DNA of 64,000 nucleotides from Brachyhypopomus gauderio (taxonomy: Eukaryota > Chordata > Actinopteri > Gymnotiformes > Hypopomidae): contig NC_135223.1 in NCBI RefSeq assembly GCF_052324685.1, positions 9,272,903-9,336,902 of the forward strand. Reading direction: 5' to 3'. Shown here one piece after another: positions 60,537 through 64,000 of the stretch; positions within the stretch are counted from its first letter, which is position 1; each line of letters begins with the position of its first letter. A model generated the notes under the pieces. The model was not told the origin of the DNA, did not search any database, and worked only from the letters and a program-made list of their open reading frames with translations. The translations under genes and the position numbers were made by a program.

Positions 60537-60542
60537 TTTATT
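60537..60542 (-). terminator. osbpl3 polyadenylation signal candidate
   Basis: The plus-strand word tttatt in gatggtttattgaggag reads AATAAA on the minus strand, about 0.9 kb after the osbpl3 stop codon. It is the most convincing canonical signal downstream, which would give a 3' UTR of roughly 900 bases (60,525-61,442). Other tttatt words are possible. Confidence 0.4.
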
Positions 60543-61442
60543 GAGGAGTGATGTCTTAGCAGCAGTCTACACATGACAGCCCCCTCCCCCCAACCTATGT
60601 TGCCACACATGAAGTGTGGGCACATTTCTGTGACAGAGTGCAGGTCAAACGGTGTGAAAAGCTGAAAACACTCAGCTAGACTCAGTATTCAGTATTCATC
60701 AGTATTCAGGCCATGTTCAAACCAAGGCCCTGAGTGCAAATCTGTTCTCAGAGGCATCCCTCAATACAGTCAGTACTGTGACATGTTTTTGATGCATAAG
60801 ATTTAAAGACAGATTGAAATGTAATATGTGTGACCATAAGGCATAAGACCTGGGGAATTCAGACTGTAACATGTACCCCATAAATTGCATGAACGTATTC
60901 ATACCATCTCTTTCAAAGAGGTAGACAATGTAACTTTGATCAGACAACAGCATATGTCAGATGCGTACGCCCAAGTTCTCTGATATGCGTGTAGAGTCTG
61001 CAGTACCAAATGGCACCACAAGAGGACACTATGCAACAGTTTTTCTGTCAGGATGTTTGTGCTACTAGTTGCACACAGTAATGATAGAGATGATAAACTG
61101 GATCATGTTTGCATAATTTCTAGACAATCAAGAGATATGCCTGCATAAAGACACTACAAAAAGATATTAAAAGCATATTAAGGCATTTACAATGGAATAA
61201 TAAACAATGAAAGATACTTGAATATAGCAATGTGACAGGAAACAGTCTTATACTTCCAGTGAAGTTTTGTCTCTGTGTAATTATTAGGCAGAAAATAGCC
61301 TTCGTCAACATAGTCGGTGCTCAAGCCTGCGAGATCTTCCTCCATACGGTAAGTGGGTCAGGGCAGAGAAGAGCAGGCAACAGTGAGTCATCGCCCCACT
61401 AGCAGCAGACGGAAGAGACCCAGCAGCATGGTCAGCTCCTGC

Positions 61443-63671
61443 TCACCACAGCACTGGGAAGTCCAGATTACTGAAGCCCGGATCTTTACGCAAGTCCCAG
61501 TATGTGTTGTTGCTGACCCAGGTGTCATCTGTTGATTTCCTGTTAGCAACAGGGCGAGAAAAAAAGTGACGATTTATGACTAAACAGAAACAGATTTTCA
61601 TTCTCTACACATTTCATTCTCTGTAACACTTGTAGCGTTTCCCCGAAGCTTAAACAAATAAAATTATACAAATTCTTTAAGTAAACATTGCCCGTGTATA
61701 TATATTATTTAAACCTAAACTCTTTGTGGAAAAACAAAGAAAGCAAATGTGATTTGTCCTGATAGGACCACCGTGAGGGCCCGCGGTTCCGGGTGTGGGG
61801 TGTGGTCGTACTGGAAGAATCGTGCCTCGTGACCCATGTGGTTCTCTTCGAGAACCTTGCGCCTGTCTCTCTGCATCTGCTCGATCCTCTGCTTTTGTAG
61901 TTCAGCTTCCTCCACGTTCCCCTCCTCCAGTAACCTACAAACGCACATTCGCACGCACCCAGTTAGGAAGTGTGTTAGTCATCGGCTCTTTGCACGCTGT
62001 CTAACGTCAGGCTGTTGCCAGGACTCTGCCGGCTGCCTGTAGGTTATGTCTGAAGCCGGTGAAAGGCTCCGATTTTCTGGCGCGAAGCAGAAGGCGGCCT
62101 AAACTCCAACCGAGCTCTCGCGGCTCTCCCGCTTTAGTGTTTCATCGCTGCTGTTCAGACTGATGCTGACTCACAAGAGGCCCGGTCCGCATGTGCAGAA
62201 CGAAGATTAGGCCCAGTAATATCTCATATCCATCAACTACAACACAGGGCGCCTCTGTTTACAGCAGCTTTAAGAGATCCAGCCATAACATGTCAAAACT
62301 CAAGTTCTCATGTTCAGTCAAGTTCATTCAGACATGACTGAGAGAAGGCATTGGTTTTCTCAGTTTTCTCTGGTTTTCTCAACCAGATGACATAGAATAT
62401 ATGAATATAATATAGAATTTATTTGATATAGTAATGTAATATTTTTGCGTCTAAATTAAAGCCATGATAAGAGGTCGGTTTTCAAACAAGCAACCATGCA
62501 AGTCAAGGGCCTATAGTTTTACCTCAGACCAACACATGTTCATGTCCCTAAAGTAAGTGTATGTCAATGAACATGTCAGTGTCATCAGAATAACAAGCCC
62601 CTGGTCAAATAGCCAAAACACTTGTCATATCACTGTCACCTGCCATGCTGTCATATATCAGTGTACTCTGCAACGGTTTTCTGACGGCTAAGGTTTTGAG
62701 GACAGTGATTGCATATGCACAAGGCTGCACGGATCAGTTTCAATAGTACAAATGATATGATTATAAGAGATTGGCACTGGATCACAATTATACTTTTATA
62801 CAGTATGCTTTACTGTATTGACAGACCATGTCATCAAGACTGTCATGAGACTCTGTAGCACAATGGAACAAATTTGAATTAGAAATGTAAACAGAGGAAA
62901 CAGGCAGAACTGTACATGCAGCAATCTACAGAAAATTACAGTACAATCTTTCTACACCTCCTGACACCCACATTACAATTGATGTTTTCATGCAATGCAG
63001 CGTGGAAAGAGTCTTTTTGTATGTCTCTCTCTGCAGGCTGCATCCATGGAGTCAGCAATGTCACCTGTCTGTGTGAGCTTGCCAGTTGAAGGTTCATACT
63101 GTAAGGTGCACCTCTGAGCTATTTTAGGGAACTGGTTAATCAAAAGCTTCACAGAGTCCCCATCAGTGAAAATCATGTTTTACCTAATCATCAGCTAAGA
63201 AGAAACTTATCATAAATCAGAGATGTGTAAAGTATGCTTTACAGGTTATGACAACTGGTTCAGCTCTTCTGAATAAAATGACTTATGCAATGAACTAATG
63301 CTGATTTGGGGGGCGTAATTGGTAATGTAGGAAACATCAGACAGTTGTACAAAATCATTTGCTTGGTTATGCCAAACATTTTGTATTTGTTCAAAAATCA
63401 ATGAGAAGTCGCTTACATGATGTGCACAAGCGGCTAGATGGTGTGGAGGTTGGAGAAGGATTCAATTCTGATGTGCTAAATGTTCCGAAGCGACTGAGAA
63501 AAACTGTAAATATGGTTGTGGGCAGCGTATCCACTGTGCTTTACCTCTGATCCAGGCGTAATCTGGTGTCTGTGGGTGGCAGCAGCGGTTTGGTCTTCAG
63601 GTCCAGTTCGTTCAGCTCGAGAGCAAACTGGGTGAAACCGTAGTACTGTTCGTGGTCCGGGGGCATTGGAT
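61443..63671 (-). CDS. osbpl3: Oxysterol-binding protein-related protein 3-like, last three coding exons (5' part outside window)
   Basis: ORP3-subfamily proteins bind sterols and phosphoinositides through a C-terminal ORD domain and work at ER-plasma membrane contacts. Minus-strand exons are 63671-63545, 61934-61812 and 61539-61443, with phases closing across both junctions. They encode the ORD C-terminus: [31 protein letters not shown], then a basic/acidic helix [20 protein letters not shown], then [18 protein letters not shown] ending LDFPVLW and stop. The PTDxRxRxDQR and YW.LRKDPGF..VLW motifs define the ORP3/6/7 group. The choice of osbpl3 rests on the gene order pals2-gsdme-osbpl3. The Pleckstrin-homology, FFAT and first ORD parts lie beyond the right edge. 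A 1.6-kb intron separates the first two exons. Confidence 0.87.
61935..63544. other. osbpl3 intron and small unassigned ORF
   Basis: This is the intron between the antepenultimate and penultimate exons. It is AT-rich except at its left edge (61,940-62,180), which is GC-richer. A minus-strand ORF at 63,176-62,988 ([20 protein letters not shown]..) reads like protein but matches no family I know. It could be a captured or transposon fragment. Confidence 0.4.
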
Positions 63672-64000
63672 CTGCACACACAACACACAGCTCAGCGTAC
63701 CCTCTCAAAACACGACAACCTCACACACGTCCGCCTCGTTCTTTGCTCAACGTAGCTTCACGCTGATTGTGATTTACCTAGCAACAGCAGTTATTTTTAG
63801 CGACATATGACATAGTATTAATTGTGGTAAATGGGTTATATATGGATGAAATGGGTGAAATTGTGATAGAGTTTGTATGCCGGCTCCGTGTACGTTGTCA
63901 AACATACTCTGGTTTACTGAACAAGGCAAAGGAGACTTTGATGTCTGGGACTGGTGGGAGTGCTCACACGGGCTATGACAGAGATGGTTGCCCCCTGAAG
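63672..64000. other. Right edge, osbpl3 intron
   Basis: Sequence upstream of the first visible osbpl3 exon. No further exon with acceptable phase and splice sites could be supported before the window ends. Confidence 0.45.

Noticed and set aside
62988..63176. Extra osbpl3 exon
   Set aside because: The ORF does not match the ORD domain, and the flanking exons already join in phase across it.

Overview
This is vertebrate genomic DNA, almost certainly from a ray-finned (teleost) fish. The genes are split into short exons with GT-AG introns. Intergenic DNA is AT-rich and full of fish-type transposon relics (Tc1-like, hAT, PIF/Harbinger, Rex1-like and L2-like LINEs, palindromic MITEs), long CA/GT/CT runs and minisatellites. 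TAGCTAG-rich stretches lie near several gene starts. No bacterial genes, operons, CRISPR arrays, rRNA or tRNA genes were seen.

Five protein genes can be read exon by exon. (1) crtc2-like CREB coactivator, minus strand, 6,944 down to 1,022; the 3' part runs off the left edge. (2) stk31 (tudor plus pseudokinase germline protein), plus strand, 24 coding exons 11,685-23,232, apparently complete (975 aa). (3) pals2/mpp6 (L27-PDZ-SH3-GK MAGUK scaffold), plus strand, 11 coding exons 34,078-41,022, complete (539 aa), with a CpG-rich promoter near 27.5-28.4 kb. (4) gsdme (gasdermin E), minus strand, 9 coding exons 48,826 down to 44,128, complete (482 aa). (5) osbpl3-like oxysterol-binding-related protein, minus strand, last three coding exons 63,671 down to 61,443; the 5' part runs off the right edge. 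Coordinates were set by hand from splice consensus, reading phase and remembered family sequences. Codon phases close across every junction.

The order stk31 > pals2 > < gsdme < osbpl3 matches the human 7p15.3 block (STK31-NPY-PALS2-GSDME-OSBPL3), but no NPY gene is visible where it would be expected. The crtc2 neighbour maps to a different human chromosome (1q21), so a synteny boundary lies between about 7 and 11.5 kb. That gap is filled by repeats: a SINE-like dispersed repeat, a 40-bp minisatellite with 120-bp higher-order structure, and a Harbinger fragment.

Region by region: 0-7 kb crtc2 with a terminal 25-bp minisatellite; 7-11.5 kb repeat-rich gap; 11.5-23.4 kb stk31; 23.4-27.4 kb gap with a Tc1-like relic; 27.4-41 kb pals2, with a large first intron and two tandem arrays that start at splice donors; 41-44.1 kb tail-to-tail gap; 44.1-49 kb gsdme; 49-60.5 kb transposon-rich gap with a Rex1-like relic, a promoter-like island with a small orphan ORF, two copies of a palindromic MITE, and a multi-level nest of transposons; 60.5-63.7 kb osbpl3 3' end.

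The five genes act in unrelated processes (cAMP/CREB transcription, germline piRNA biology, cell polarity scaffolding, pyroptosis, sterol/lipid transfer), so the grouping reflects ancestral synteny rather than a functional cluster. The observations most worth checking are: covarying hairpin arms in the palindromic MITE; splice sites embedded in tandem repeats in pals2; a (TG)n tract replacing the polypyrimidine tract of one stk31 exon; a motif shared by the gsdme upstream region and a second promoter-like island; and a predicted FETD caspase site in gasdermin E.
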